Part shown: piece by piece, positions 18,505 through 26,239 of the stretch
Position numbering within the stretch: position 1 is the stretch's first letter
How the letters are laid out: the number at the start of each line of letters is the position of its first letter
Assembly (NCBI GenBank): GCA_025210455.1
Contig: JAOARQ010000038.1
Location: forward strand, 1 to 59,722
Direction: 5' to 3'
DNA length: 59,722 nt
Source: Pelagimonas sp.
GTDB lineage: Bacteria > Pseudomonadota > Alphaproteobacteria > Rhodobacterales > Rhodobacteraceae
Notes under the pieces: model-generated
Told to the model about the DNA's origin: nothing
The model's database searches: none
The model's input: the letters and a program-made list of their open reading frames with translations, nothing else
Made by a program: the position numbers and the translations under genes

Positions 18505-19875
18505 ATGAAATTCGGCACCTTCCTATCCACCCTTGCGGTGACCGCTCTGCTGGCCACCGGTGCACAGGCCAAAAACCCTTTCCTGACCAAGAAGTTCTGG
18601 AAAGAGGCCACCATCGAAGACGTTCAGGCCAAAATGGCCGAAGGCTATAGCCTGCTGGAAAAGCAAAAGATCGGTCGTCAGGCGCTGCACTATGCGCTGC
18701 GCGGCGATGCTTCGCATGATGTTGTGCGCTTTTTGCTGGAGCAGGGCGTGCCCTATCGCCCTGAAGGCGGCAAAGGTGTCTATGCGGAACTTTACGCTGC
18801 GCGCTATGGCGATCTGGATCTGATCAAGCTGTTTGCCGAATTTGGCGCGGACTATCAGGTGGCCGATTACATGGGCGAAACCCCGGCCTACTGGCTGTCG
18901 AAAAACAAAAAGTTCCGCCCTGATATTGTGGAATATTTCGAAGAGATCGGCCTGGATTTCAACCAGCAGAACCGTCTGGGCATCACGCCGTTGGGGGCCT
19001 TTGCCTATAACAAACGCGCTATGGAAATGTTCGAACTGCTCGAAGGCAAGGGTTATGACGCGGGTTACATTGATGGCGAAGGTCGCGATCTGTTCATGCG
19101 CGCTCTGACCAAAAACGACAATGTCGAGATGCTGGAAAAATTCTATGCGCTCAGCGAAGATCCCACCGCGCTGGACAACTATGGCCTGTCAGGTGCGCTG
19201 CTGACCGTCAGCGATGGCGGTACCTCGGAAGAGCGTCTGGCCTTTCTGGAAAGCAAAGGGTTTGATCTGACGGTCACCAATGATCGCGGCCAGTCGGCGC
19301 TGCTGCTGTTGATGGCTGTGACCGATGATGATGCGGATGGTCTGGATGCGCTGCTGGCGCGTGGGTTCGACGTGAACGCCACGGACAATGCAGGCAACAC
19401 ACCGCTGATTCTGGCGCTGGCAAAGAAAGAGCCGGAAACCATTGAAACCCTGCTGGGTGCTGGTGCCAAGGTTGCGGTTGCCAACGACAAGGGCGTCACC
19501 CCGCTGCTGGCAGCGCTGGCGCGTGGCGATGATTTCGAAGGTGTGATTGATCAGCTGATCGCAGCGGGTGCAGATCTGAACGCGCAGGACGCCAAGGGCG
19601 GCAATGCACTGACCTATGCGGTCAAGGGTGGCCAGCCGGTCGCGCGTCTGCAGCAGATCATTGATGCGGGTGTGGACATCAACGCCAAGGACGGCGAAGA
19701 AACCACCGCGCTGATGTATGCGGCGCTGCAAAGCGATTCACCTGAAGTGATCGAATTCTTGCTGGCGGCCGGGGCAGACAAAGCCATCACCGATGTTTTT
19801 GATGACACCGCTGCGCAGATGGCGATAGACAATGCCGCGCTGAAAGACACCGATGTGATTGCGAAGCTGCAATAA
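18505..19875 (+). CDS. Secreted ankyrin-repeat protein
   Basis: A 456-residue protein with a Sec signal peptide (MKFGTFLSTLAVTALLATGAQA, cut after AQA). The mature part is about eleven ankyrin repeats, with clear ones such as NAGNTPLILALAKKEPETIETLLGAG-type units (starting near residue 290) and later DAKGGNALTYAVKGG and EETTALMYAALQS. Repeats in the N-terminal third are more diverged. Ankyrin solenoids bind proteins and have no catalysis of their own. The gene lies 14 bases after the PepSY reductase, ends in a terminator, and is followed by apbE. It is thus embedded in the flavin cluster, possibly as a periplasmic scaffold or inhibitor. Confidence 0.85.
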   Translation: MKFGTFLSTLAVTALLATGAQAKNPFLTKKFWKEATIEDVQAKMAEGYSLLEKQKIGRQALHYALRGDASHDVVRFLLEQGVPYRPEGGKGVYAELYAARYGDLDLIKLFAEFGADYQVADYMGETPAYWLSKNKKFRPDIVEYFEEIGLDFNQQNRLGITPLGAFAYNKRAMEMFELLEGKGYDAGYIDGEGRDLFMRALTKNDNVEMLEKFYALSEDPTALDNYGLSGALLTVSDGGTSEERLAFLESKGFDLTVTNDRGQSALLLLMAVTDDDADGLDALLARGFDVNATDNAGNTPLILALAKKEPETIETLLGAGAKVAVANDKGVTPLLAALARGDDFEGVIDQLIAAGADLNAQDAKGGNALTYAVKGGQPVARLQQIIDAGVDINAKDGEETTALMYAALQSDSPEVIEFLLAAGADKAITDVFDDTAAQMAIDNAALKDTDVIAKLQ

Positions 19876-19894
19876 ACCCAACAGGTAAGCTGTC

Positions 19895-19922
19895 CGGGGC
19901 GTCCTATTGGGGCGCCCCGTTT
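19895..19922 (+). terminator. Hairpin after the ankyrin gene
   Basis: CGGGGCG at 19895-19901 pairs with CGCCCCG at 19913-19919, followed by TTTG. It starts about 20 bases after the stop. Read-through would be needed for apbE to belong to the same transcript. Confidence 0.65.
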
Positions 19923-19950
19923 GTGTGCGTTGGCAAATATGGGGGATGGG

Positions 19951-20835
19951 ATGCGTCTGGAAAATCTCAAAGGGCTGTCGATGGGCGGCACCTGGAGCGC
20001 GATGCTGCAGCCGGGCTCTGACATCGTCCGCGCGCAGGGGCTGATCCAAGCCGCTCTTGATCGGGTCGAAAATCAGATGTCCGCCTGGCGGCCCAATTCG
20101 GTGCTGTGCCAGATCAATGCCGCACCGCTGGGCCACTGGATAGATCTTCCGCGCGAAACCGCTGATGTGGTTGGTGCGGGGTTGGGGTTGATGGCGGAAC
20201 TGCCGGGGGTGTTTTCTGTGCTGATGGGCGGCGCATCGGCGCGAGAGGGCTTTGCGCCGGGGCGGGCCTGTGCGGTGAGCACCAATGCGCAGGCGGTAGA
20301 ATTTGACGGCCAGCGCCTATGCCGCCATGAACATGTGGCGCTGGACCTGAACGCAATCGCCAAAGGCTATGCCGTTGATCTGGCGGTGGAAAGCCTGCGG
20401 GCCAATGGTTTTGCCAATTTTCTGGTTGAAGTAGCCGGTGATATTCGCTGTGATGGGCTTCGCGCCGATGGGGCCCCCTGGTCGGTTGCGATGGAGTTGC
20501 CAATCCCCGATCGCATCATTCCTGCGCAATCCTTCCCTTTAAAGGATGAAGCCATCGCCACCTCGGGCGGGTATCGGCGTAGCAAAGGCGCGCGGTCCCA
20601 TCTGATAGATCCCCTTACGGCACAGCCCTTGGCAGCACAGGGGGCGTCGGTCGCGGTGATTGCCAGCACAGCCATGCAGGCAGATGGCTGGGCCACGGTG
20701 ATGTCAGTTCTGGGGGTGCAGGATGGGCTGAAACTGGCCGAAAGTCGCGGCTTGTCAGTAATCTTTATCGACCGCGATGGCGCTGAGGGTTTCATTGAAC
20801 GCGGCAGCCAGGCCATGGTCTGCCGCGTCGTTTGA
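19951..20835 (+). CDS. apbE: FAD:protein FMN transferase (ApbE)
   Basis: A 294-residue flavin transferase, which splits FAD and links FMN to a Thr/Ser in a target motif. Family marks in order: LSMGGTWSAML, AWRPNSVLCQIN, LDLNAIAKGYAVDLAVESLR, FLVEVAGDIR, AIATSGGYRR, SHLIDPLTAQP, and ADGWATVMSVLG, where D and T are Mg2+/FAD-binding. Start codons at 19939 and 19951 are both possible. None gives a signal peptide or lipobox, so the protein looks cytosolic, while the presumed target next door is exported. Most ApbE proteins are periplasmic. Either flavinylation precedes export, or the true start or export route is missed. It is likely the maturation factor for the DUF2271 protein. Confidence 0.88.
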   Translation: MRLENLKGLSMGGTWSAMLQPGSDIVRAQGLIQAALDRVENQMSAWRPNSVLCQINAAPLGHWIDLPRETADVVGAGLGLMAELPGVFSVLMGGASAREGFAPGRACAVSTNAQAVEFDGQRLCRHEHVALDLNAIAKGYAVDLAVESLRANGFANFLVEVAGDIRCDGLRADGAPWSVAMELPIPDRIIPAQSFPLKDEAIATSGGYRRSKGARSHLIDPLTAQPLAAQGASVAVIASTAMQADGWATVMSVLGVQDGLKLAESRGLSVIFIDRDGAEGFIERGSQAMVCRVV

Positions 20836-20849
20836 TCGTGCTGGGCGCA

Positions 20850-21548
20850 TCAAACGTCTGACAGAAAATTCGCCATCCACAGAACGCTGACGGCGGTGTC
20901 GTCGCGGCCCTTGCAAGAGGCCAGCGCTTTGTCGGCGGTGGCCTGGCCGATGCGGTCAACACGCTTGTGAATAAGGTCTTCGTTGATCGCGGGGTTGAAA
21001 TCCGGATGCTGTTGAATGGCCAGAAAATGTTTGCCCATGGTAAAGCCGCTGATTGGGCAGAAATCGCTGTGCAAGAAGACGTCGGCGCCCTCGGGGGCCG
21101 CGCTTACCTGATCCTGATGCATGGCGTGCAGCAAGACATCATCGGCGCGTGACGCGAAACCGGTATTCTTGACGACTGAAACGGGCATGATGCCCACACC
21201 CCAGCCTTTCGAGCTGCGTTCCACCGCACCACCCAGTGCGTGGGCGATGGCCTGATGGCCATAGCACACCCCGATCATCTTGATCTTTTTCTTATGGATC
21301 TCGCGGATGAAGTCAAACAGGCGGTTCTGCCAGTCATAGTCTTCAAACACTGAATATTTGCCGCCAGTGATGATATAGGCGTCAAACGCATCGGCCGATG
21401 GCAGATCGTGTTTGACGGCGCTGATCACAGTCCACTTTGCTGTTGGCAGATGGGGGGTAAGGGCATTCTGAAACCGCTGCGGCGACGGCAGGTGTTTGGG
21501 CGTTTCGCCCGGTTCGGTGTGACCAATGTGCAGGATGCAGATGTTCAT
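20850..21548 (-). CDS. Class I glutamine amidotransferase-like protein
   Basis: A 232-residue GATase1-fold protein. The nucleophile elbow is clear (MIGVCYGHQAIAHALGG), and the catalytic His lies in LAIQQHPDFNP. The usual HPE is HPD here, so the third triad residue is Asp or is shifted. The start at the ATG 21548 is preferred to the TTG four codons upstream. Stand-alone proteins of this kind resemble GMP-synthase glutaminase domains and gamma-glutamyl hydrolases. Divergent from the N-formylglutamate amidohydrolase gene, it may act on an amide or gamma-glutamyl compound taken up by the same locus. The substrate is unknown. Confidence 0.8.
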   Translation of the reverse strand: MNICILHIGHTEPGETPKHLPSPQRFQNALTPHLPTAKWTVISAVKHDLPSADAFDAYIITGGKYSVFEDYDWQNRLFDFIREIHKKKIKMIGVCYGHQAIAHALGGAVERSSKGWGVGIMPVSVVKNTGFASRADDVLLHAMHQDQVSAAPEGADVFLHSDFCPISGFTMGKHFLAIQQHPDFNPAINEDLIHKRVDRIGQATADKALASCKGRDDTAVSVLWMANFLSDV

Positions 21549-21639
21549 AAGCGTTTCCAATCTCGTTTGGTTCTGCCTAGTGGCAACACAGTTGGTTTGA
21601 AACGATATTGCATTTTCTTATCACCCCATAAGGCGAATC

Positions 21640-21658
21640 CCATAACTCAAACTTATGG
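21640..21658. promoter_or_regulatory. Inverted repeat CCATAA-N7-TTATGG in a divergent gap
   Basis: Perfect 6-bp arms around a 7-bp centre, with a second CCATAAGG half-site about 13 bases to the left. It lies in the 197-bp gap between the amidotransferase and the amidohydrolase/ABC operon. This suits binding by the LysR protein encoded at the far end of that operon. The assignment is inferred. Confidence 0.45.
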
Positions 21659-21745
21659 ACTTTTTCAAAATCTCAATAAGATTTCGCCACTGGGCTGAAC
21701 CCTCTAGCTTAGGCGGAACAGTTCAAAGTTCCCGTCGGAGATATC

Positions 21746-22639
21746 ATGCACCTCAATGCAGAAATCATAAGCAAAAACCAGTCGCATCCCGCGCTCACAA
21801 TTTCTGAGGGGGCGTCTCCTTTGATGTTGTCTTTCCCACATTCGGGCGAGATCTATCCAGATGACTTTGGGTATCGCAATGGCATGGAATATGCCGATAT
21901 CGACCATCCAAACGATAAGTATATTGATGAGATTTTCAGCGCTGGGCAGGCGCTGGGTCTTAGTACCATCCGCGCAAACTTTCCGCGGGCCTATGTGGAT
22001 GTGAACCGTCACCAGCACGACATTGATCGTGAGATGCTGGATGACCCAGACAACTGGTATGGGCGTTTCCTGCCCGGTTCAGTTGCCGCTGGCGCCACGC
22101 TGTTCTGGTCAAAAGCCTACAAAAAGCCGATCTACGACCGAAAGTTGTCGCTGTCTGAAATCAAGGCGCGTATTGCGCGCTACTTTATTCCTTACCACCA
22201 GTCCATGACGGCGATGATTGAACGGCTGCATGCGCAGCATGATGAGGTTTACATCGTTGATTGCCATTCCATGACGCGTTTTGACAGCGAAGCGCGTGGC
22301 GGCAAAGAACGCCCACAAATTGATATTGGCAACCGTTCGGGTGGGGCCTGCGCCCCCGATCTGACCGAAGAAATGGCCCGTCTGTTCCGCGAACGCGGCT
22401 ATGACGTCGGTATCAACAAACGCTTTGCCGGTGGCGAGATCACGCTGCGCTATGGCTGGCCCGAGATTGGGCAGCATATTCTGCAAGTGGAATTGCGCCG
22501 CGATCTTTACATGGATGAAGCCACCCGCGCCAAGAACGAGAACTTTGCCAAAGTGCAGGCGGACTGCGCCGAAGTTCTGCGCGACTACAAATCATATGTC
22601 GAAAATCGGGCAGCCAAACTGGCCCGAACCGGCAGCTAA
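21746..22639 (+). CDS. N-formylglutamate amidohydrolase family protein
   Basis: A 297-residue member of the FGase (HutG) family. These are zinc enzymes that hydrolyse N-formyl-L-glutamate to glutamate and formate, and relatives act on other N-acyl amino acids. Marks visible are LMLSFPHSGEIYPDDF near the N-terminus (SxPHSG), ANFPRAYVDVNRHQHDID (RxxxDxNR), IVDCHSMTR (DCHSM) and GGEITLRYGWP. It opens an operon with a peptide-type ABC transporter, 27 bases before the substrate-binding protein. No other histidine-utilisation gene is in the window, so a role in hydrolysing an imported N-acyl or formyl compound is more likely than histidine breakdown. Confidence 0.85.
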   Translation: MHLNAEIISKNQSHPALTISEGASPLMLSFPHSGEIYPDDFGYRNGMEYADIDHPNDKYIDEIFSAGQALGLSTIRANFPRAYVDVNRHQHDIDREMLDDPDNWYGRFLPGSVAAGATLFWSKAYKKPIYDRKLSLSEIKARIARYFIPYHQSMTAMIERLHAQHDEVYIVDCHSMTRFDSEARGGKERPQIDIGNRSGGACAPDLTEEMARLFRERGYDVGINKRFAGGEITLRYGWPEIGQHILQVELRRDLYMDEATRAKNENFAKVQADCAEVLRDYKSYVENRAAKLARTGS

Positions 22640-22666
22640 TCGACAGATTCAACAGGAGGAAACCCC

Positions 22667-24259
22667 TTGAAACACACACTTTCAGCATTTGCACTGGCTG
22701 CGACTGTTGCCCTCCCGGGTGCCCTGGGCGCTGAAACCCTGCGCATGGGCTTTTCGTCGGCTCCGCGGTCAATTGATCCCTATCCCTTTGGGGGCACGCC
22801 GACCGCGTCGCTCAAAGAGCATGTTTTTGAATCGCTGGTTGCTGCGGATGACAGCCCTTTGCTTGCCGCCGGTTGGGAATGGACATCGCCCACATCGCTG
22901 GTTGTGACCCTGCGCGAAGGTATCAAGTTCCACAATGGGGCAGAGTTTACCGCCCGTGACGTTGTTTACAGCAGCTGCCGCATGATGAACCTGATTGATG
23001 GCAAGCGGAACCTTTTGACCAGCTCGATGGGTCCGATTGCCGATGTTGTGGCCGAAGGGGATTATAAGGTGCGCTTTGACATGAAAGCGCCATATCCGCT
23101 TTGGGTTCAAAAGATGAAGTTCCTGTCGATCCTGTCGGCATCGGGCGCGGATGTTCCGGAAGGTGACATCAAATACGACGATCAGGGTGATTGCGGCATC
23201 ACACGCTATCCGACCCGCGCTGAATTCGAAGCGGGCCCTGCCTCAATTGGCACAGGCCCCTATAAGTTTGGGCGCTTTGATAAATCCGGCGAAGCCGATC
23301 TGGTCAAGAACCCTGATTACTGGGGCGCGGCGCCTGAATGGGATGCGGTTGAAATCCGCACCATCGGCAATGCGGGCGCGCGTCTGGCGGGACTGCTGGC
23401 TGGCGACTTCGACATTATCGAAAACCCGACCACCGAAGACCTGCCCGGATTGCAGGCGAATGACGAACTGACCTACACCGCCATCCCATCCTGGCGCACG
23501 ATCTTTCTTGTGCTGGATGTTAACCCCGAAGGGGCCCCCGGTGTGACCGCCGCAGACGGCAGCGCACCTTTGGCGGATGTGCGTGTGCGGCAGGCCCTGT
23601 CCATGGCGATCAATCGTGATGCCATCGCAGATCGGTTGTTCGGCGGTGAGGCTACCGTCGCTAACCAGTTCGCCCCCAAATATCGCGCGGGCGCACCTGA
23701 GATGCCCGATCTGGCTTATAATCCGGAAAAAGCAAAAGAGCTGCTGGCAGAGGCAGGCTATGCGGATGGGTTCACGATTGATTTCTATGCCCCTTCGGAT
23801 CGCTATGCGAATGGCGCACGGGTTGCACAGGCCGTGACACAGTACCTGTCGCGGATCGGTGTGACGGTAAACCTGAAGTCTCAGCCATGGTCTGTCTTCG
23901 CTGGTCAGCGCAAAAACAAAGAGCTGGGCATCTTCCTTTACGGCTGGGGTCACCCGCAGGGGCCTGCGCAGATGATCTCATTTGCTTTCCCATCGCGTGA
24001 CAAATCGCTGGGTCTGGGGGCGTCCAACTATTCCAACTATCAGAACGATGCTTTTGATGCGGCGATGAAAGCCTGGGCCGTGGAAACAGATGACGCCACA
24101 GCCAATGCCCATATCGCAGATGCGATGAAGATCCTGATGGAAGACCTGCCCGGTATCCCGCTGTACTATCAGCACACCATCTGGGCGCACCGTGCAGATC
24201 TGAAAGTCAACGGTCGTCAGGACGAGCGCACCAGCGCTACCACCGTCAGCCGCAAGTAA
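22667..24259 (+). CDS. ABC transporter substrate-binding protein, family 5 (peptide/opine type)
   Basis: A 530-residue periplasmic binding protein with a signal peptide (ALAATVALPGALGA). Family-5 marks include LRMGFSSAPRSIDPYPFGG, LREGIKFHNGAEFTARDVVYS, IGTGPYKFGRFD, VRQALSMAINRDAIADRLFGGEA and IPLYYQHTIWAH. It delivers ligand to the two permeases downstream. The start codon is TTG: AGGAGGA at 22653-22659 lies eight bases before it and no ATG fits. The cognate amidohydrolase upstream suggests N-acyl amino acids or small peptides as ligand, but binding-site residues cannot be read off. Confidence 0.9.
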   Translation: MKHTLSAFALAATVALPGALGAETLRMGFSSAPRSIDPYPFGGTPTASLKEHVFESLVAADDSPLLAAGWEWTSPTSLVVTLREGIKFHNGAEFTARDVVYSSCRMMNLIDGKRNLLTSSMGPIADVVAEGDYKVRFDMKAPYPLWVQKMKFLSILSASGADVPEGDIKYDDQGDCGITRYPTRAEFEAGPASIGTGPYKFGRFDKSGEADLVKNPDYWGAAPEWDAVEIRTIGNAGARLAGLLAGDFDIIENPTTEDLPGLQANDELTYTAIPSWRTIFLVLDVNPEGAPGVTAADGSAPLADVRVRQALSMAINRDAIADRLFGGEATVANQFAPKYRAGAPEMPDLAYNPEKAKELLAEAGYADGFTIDFYAPSDRYANGARVAQAVTQYLSRIGVTVNLKSQPWSVFAGQRKNKELGIFLYGWGHPQGPAQMISFAFPSRDKSLGLGASNYSNYQNDAFDAAMKAWAVETDDATANAHIADAMKILMEDLPGIPLYYQHTIWAHRADLKVNGRQDERTSATTVSRK

Positions 24260-24267
24260 AAAAGACC

Positions 24268-24293
24268 GGCCCCGGGGCATTTGATCCGGGGCC
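24268..24293 (+). promoter_or_regulatory. GC-rich hairpin between binding-protein and permease genes
   Basis: GGCCCCGG and CCGGGGCC pair perfectly across a 10-nt loop, with no T-run after. In ABC operons such structures usually stabilise the abundant binding-protein mRNA or partly attenuate the downstream permease genes. Confidence 0.65.
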
Positions 24294-24322
24294 ATATCGC
24301 GTCGCAGGGAGGAGAACAGCCC

Positions 24323-25288
24323 ATGCTGAATTTCATCACCAAACGACTGGGGCAAAGCGCTGTTCTGGTCTTGGTTATGTCGGCTCTGGTGTTTATCGGG
24401 ATGTATGTCGTGTCAGACCCGATTGCCGTTTTGGCCGGTGAGGATTTTACCGAAGAAGACCGACAGGTTCTTGCCCGCGAACTGGGGGTCGATCGGCCGC
24501 TGATCGTTCAATACTTCAGCTTTCTGAGCAACGTTGTGCAGGGCGATTTCGGGACGTCCTTTGTTTACAATCGTCCGGTGATGGATCTTATCCTTGAACG
24601 TCTGCCCGCCACGTTAGAGGTGGCCTTTCTGGCGATGTTCATTGGTCTTGCGGTTGGCATCCCGCTCGGGGTTTTCTCAGGTCTGAACCAGAAGAAACCC
24701 GCAACCAAGGTGATCAGCTTTGCCACCACCGTTGGCTATTCGGTGCCGAACTTCTGGCAGGGGGTTCTTTTGATCCTGCTCTGTTCGGTCTGGCTGCAGG
24801 TTCTACCTGCGTCCGGGCGCGGCGACACCACTGAAATCTTTGGGGTAGGCTGGTCGCTGTTCAATCTGGACGGGCTGTCACATATCATTCTGCCTGCGCT
24901 CAATCTGGCGATTTATACCGTCTGTCTGCAAACACGTCTGGCGCGGTCTGGCACGCAGGAAGTCATGTATCAGGATTACATGACCTTTGCGCGGGCCAAG
25001 GGCATCCGGCATGATCGGTTGATCCGCCGGCATCTGGTGCGCAATATTCTGATCCCGATTGTCACTATCACTGGGCTGCAGCTGGGCGGGCTGATCGCCT
25101 TTGCCACAGTGACAGAAACCGTGTTTTCCTGGCCCGGCATCGGCAAGCTGCTGCTTGATAGCATTCACAATTCGGATCGTCCGGTGGTTGTGGCCTATCT
25201 AATCCTCATCACCTTGATGTTTGTCACCATTAACTTCGTCGTCGACGTGCTTTACGCGCTGCTCGATCCACGTATCCGCTACACCTGA
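24323..25288 (+). CDS. ABC transporter permease (DppB-type)
   Basis: A 321-residue inner-membrane permease. It starts MLNFITKRLGQSAVLVLVMS at the ATG 24323 after GGAGGAGAAC. The upstream TTG at 24281 would place it inside the hairpin leader and is rejected. Six helices are seen. The EAA loop reads RSGTQEVMYQDYMTFARAKG, and the C-terminal helices include TVTETVFSWPGIGKLLLDSI, a strong DppB/OppB signature. It pairs with the DppC-type permease 12 bases downstream to form the channel. Confidence 0.92.
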   Translation: MLNFITKRLGQSAVLVLVMSALVFIGMYVVSDPIAVLAGEDFTEEDRQVLARELGVDRPLIVQYFSFLSNVVQGDFGTSFVYNRPVMDLILERLPATLEVAFLAMFIGLAVGIPLGVFSGLNQKKPATKVISFATTVGYSVPNFWQGVLLILLCSVWLQVLPASGRGDTTEIFGVGWSLFNLDGLSHIILPALNLAIYTVCLQTRLARSGTQEVMYQDYMTFARAKGIRHDRLIRRHLVRNILIPIVTITGLQLGGLIAFATVTETVFSWPGIGKLLLDSIHNSDRPVVVAYLILITLMFVTINFVVDVLYALLDPRIRYT

Positions 25289-25300
25289 GGAGGCAACGAG

Positions 25301-26236
25301 ATGTCATCTGAAACGACAACGATTGATGCGGCAACTCTGGCCGAGCGGAAATCTCAGGAGCCAACGTTTTCCGAGAAGTTCTGGAAAGTGTTTCGCGGGC
25401 ACCCAGGTGCGCTGCTGGGTCTGTGCGGAATTGTCATTTTCGTTCTGCTGGCCATCTTTGCGCCGCTGATTGCCCCACAAAATCCCTATGACCAGATGCG
25501 TCTGGATATTCTGGATGGGCTGCTACCGCCGGGCTCGAAACTGGGGGATGGCACGGCCAGCCTTTTGGGTACGGACGCGCTGGGCCGTGATATCTTTTCC
25601 GCCGTATTGTATGGTCTTCGGATTTCGCTGGTGGTTGCTCTTGTCGCGGTGATCGTCGGATCAGCCATTGGCGTTTTCATGGGATTGCTGGCCGCAATGA
25701 AAGGCGGCTGGGTTGAAACCATCATCATGCGTACCGTTGATCTGAAAATGAGTTTTCCCGGCATTTTGCTGGCGTTGATGGTGCTGGCGATCTTTGGCAC
25801 CGGTATTGATAAGGTGATCATCGCGCTGATTATCGGGGCCTGGGCCTCTGAGGCGCGTCTGGTGCGCGCGGTCGCCCTGTCAGAGCTGAAAAAAGAATAT
25901 ATCGACTCGGCGCGCCTGGCGGGGCTAAGCGATTTTCAGATCATGTGGCGCTATCTGTTTCCCAACTCGATTTCGCCGGTTCTGGTCGTGCTGCCCATGT
26001 CGATTTCGGGGGCCATTGGTGCCGAGGCAACCCTGTCGTTTCTGGGGGTCGGGGTGCCAATCACCGAACCGTCTTTGGGCCTGCTGATTGCCAATGGCAA
26101 CGATTACATCCTGTCCGGCAAATGGTGGATCAGCATCTTCCCCGGCCTTGTGCTGGTGGCCCTTGTCCTGTGTATCAATGTCGTCGCGGATCGTCTGCGT
26201 GACCATTCCAACCCCTATCTTCGTGGAAAGAGCTAA
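25301..26236 (+). CDS. ABC transporter permease (DppC-type)
   Basis: A 311-residue inner-membrane permease. It has an N-terminal cytosolic tail, the DppC-typical segment HPGALLGLCGIVIF, then LLGTDALGRDIFSAVLYGLR, a diagnostic GTDxxGRDxxSR-like motif. The EAA loop reads ALSELKKEYIDSARLAGLS. Near the end are GAIGAEATLSFLGVG and WWISIFPGL. RBS GAGGAGGC precedes the ATG. It forms a heterodimer with the upstream permease. Confidence 0.92.
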   Translation: MSSETTTIDAATLAERKSQEPTFSEKFWKVFRGHPGALLGLCGIVIFVLLAIFAPLIAPQNPYDQMRLDILDGLLPPGSKLGDGTASLLGTDALGRDIFSAVLYGLRISLVVALVAVIVGSAIGVFMGLLAAMKGGWVETIIMRTVDLKMSFPGILLALMVLAIFGTGIDKVIIALIIGAWASEARLVRAVALSELKKEYIDSARLAGLSDFQIMWRYLFPNSISPVLVVLPMSISGAIGAEATLSFLGVGVPITEPSLGLLIANGNDYILSGKWWISIFPGLVLVALVLCINVVADRLRDHSNPYLRGKS

Positions 26237-26239
26237 GAG

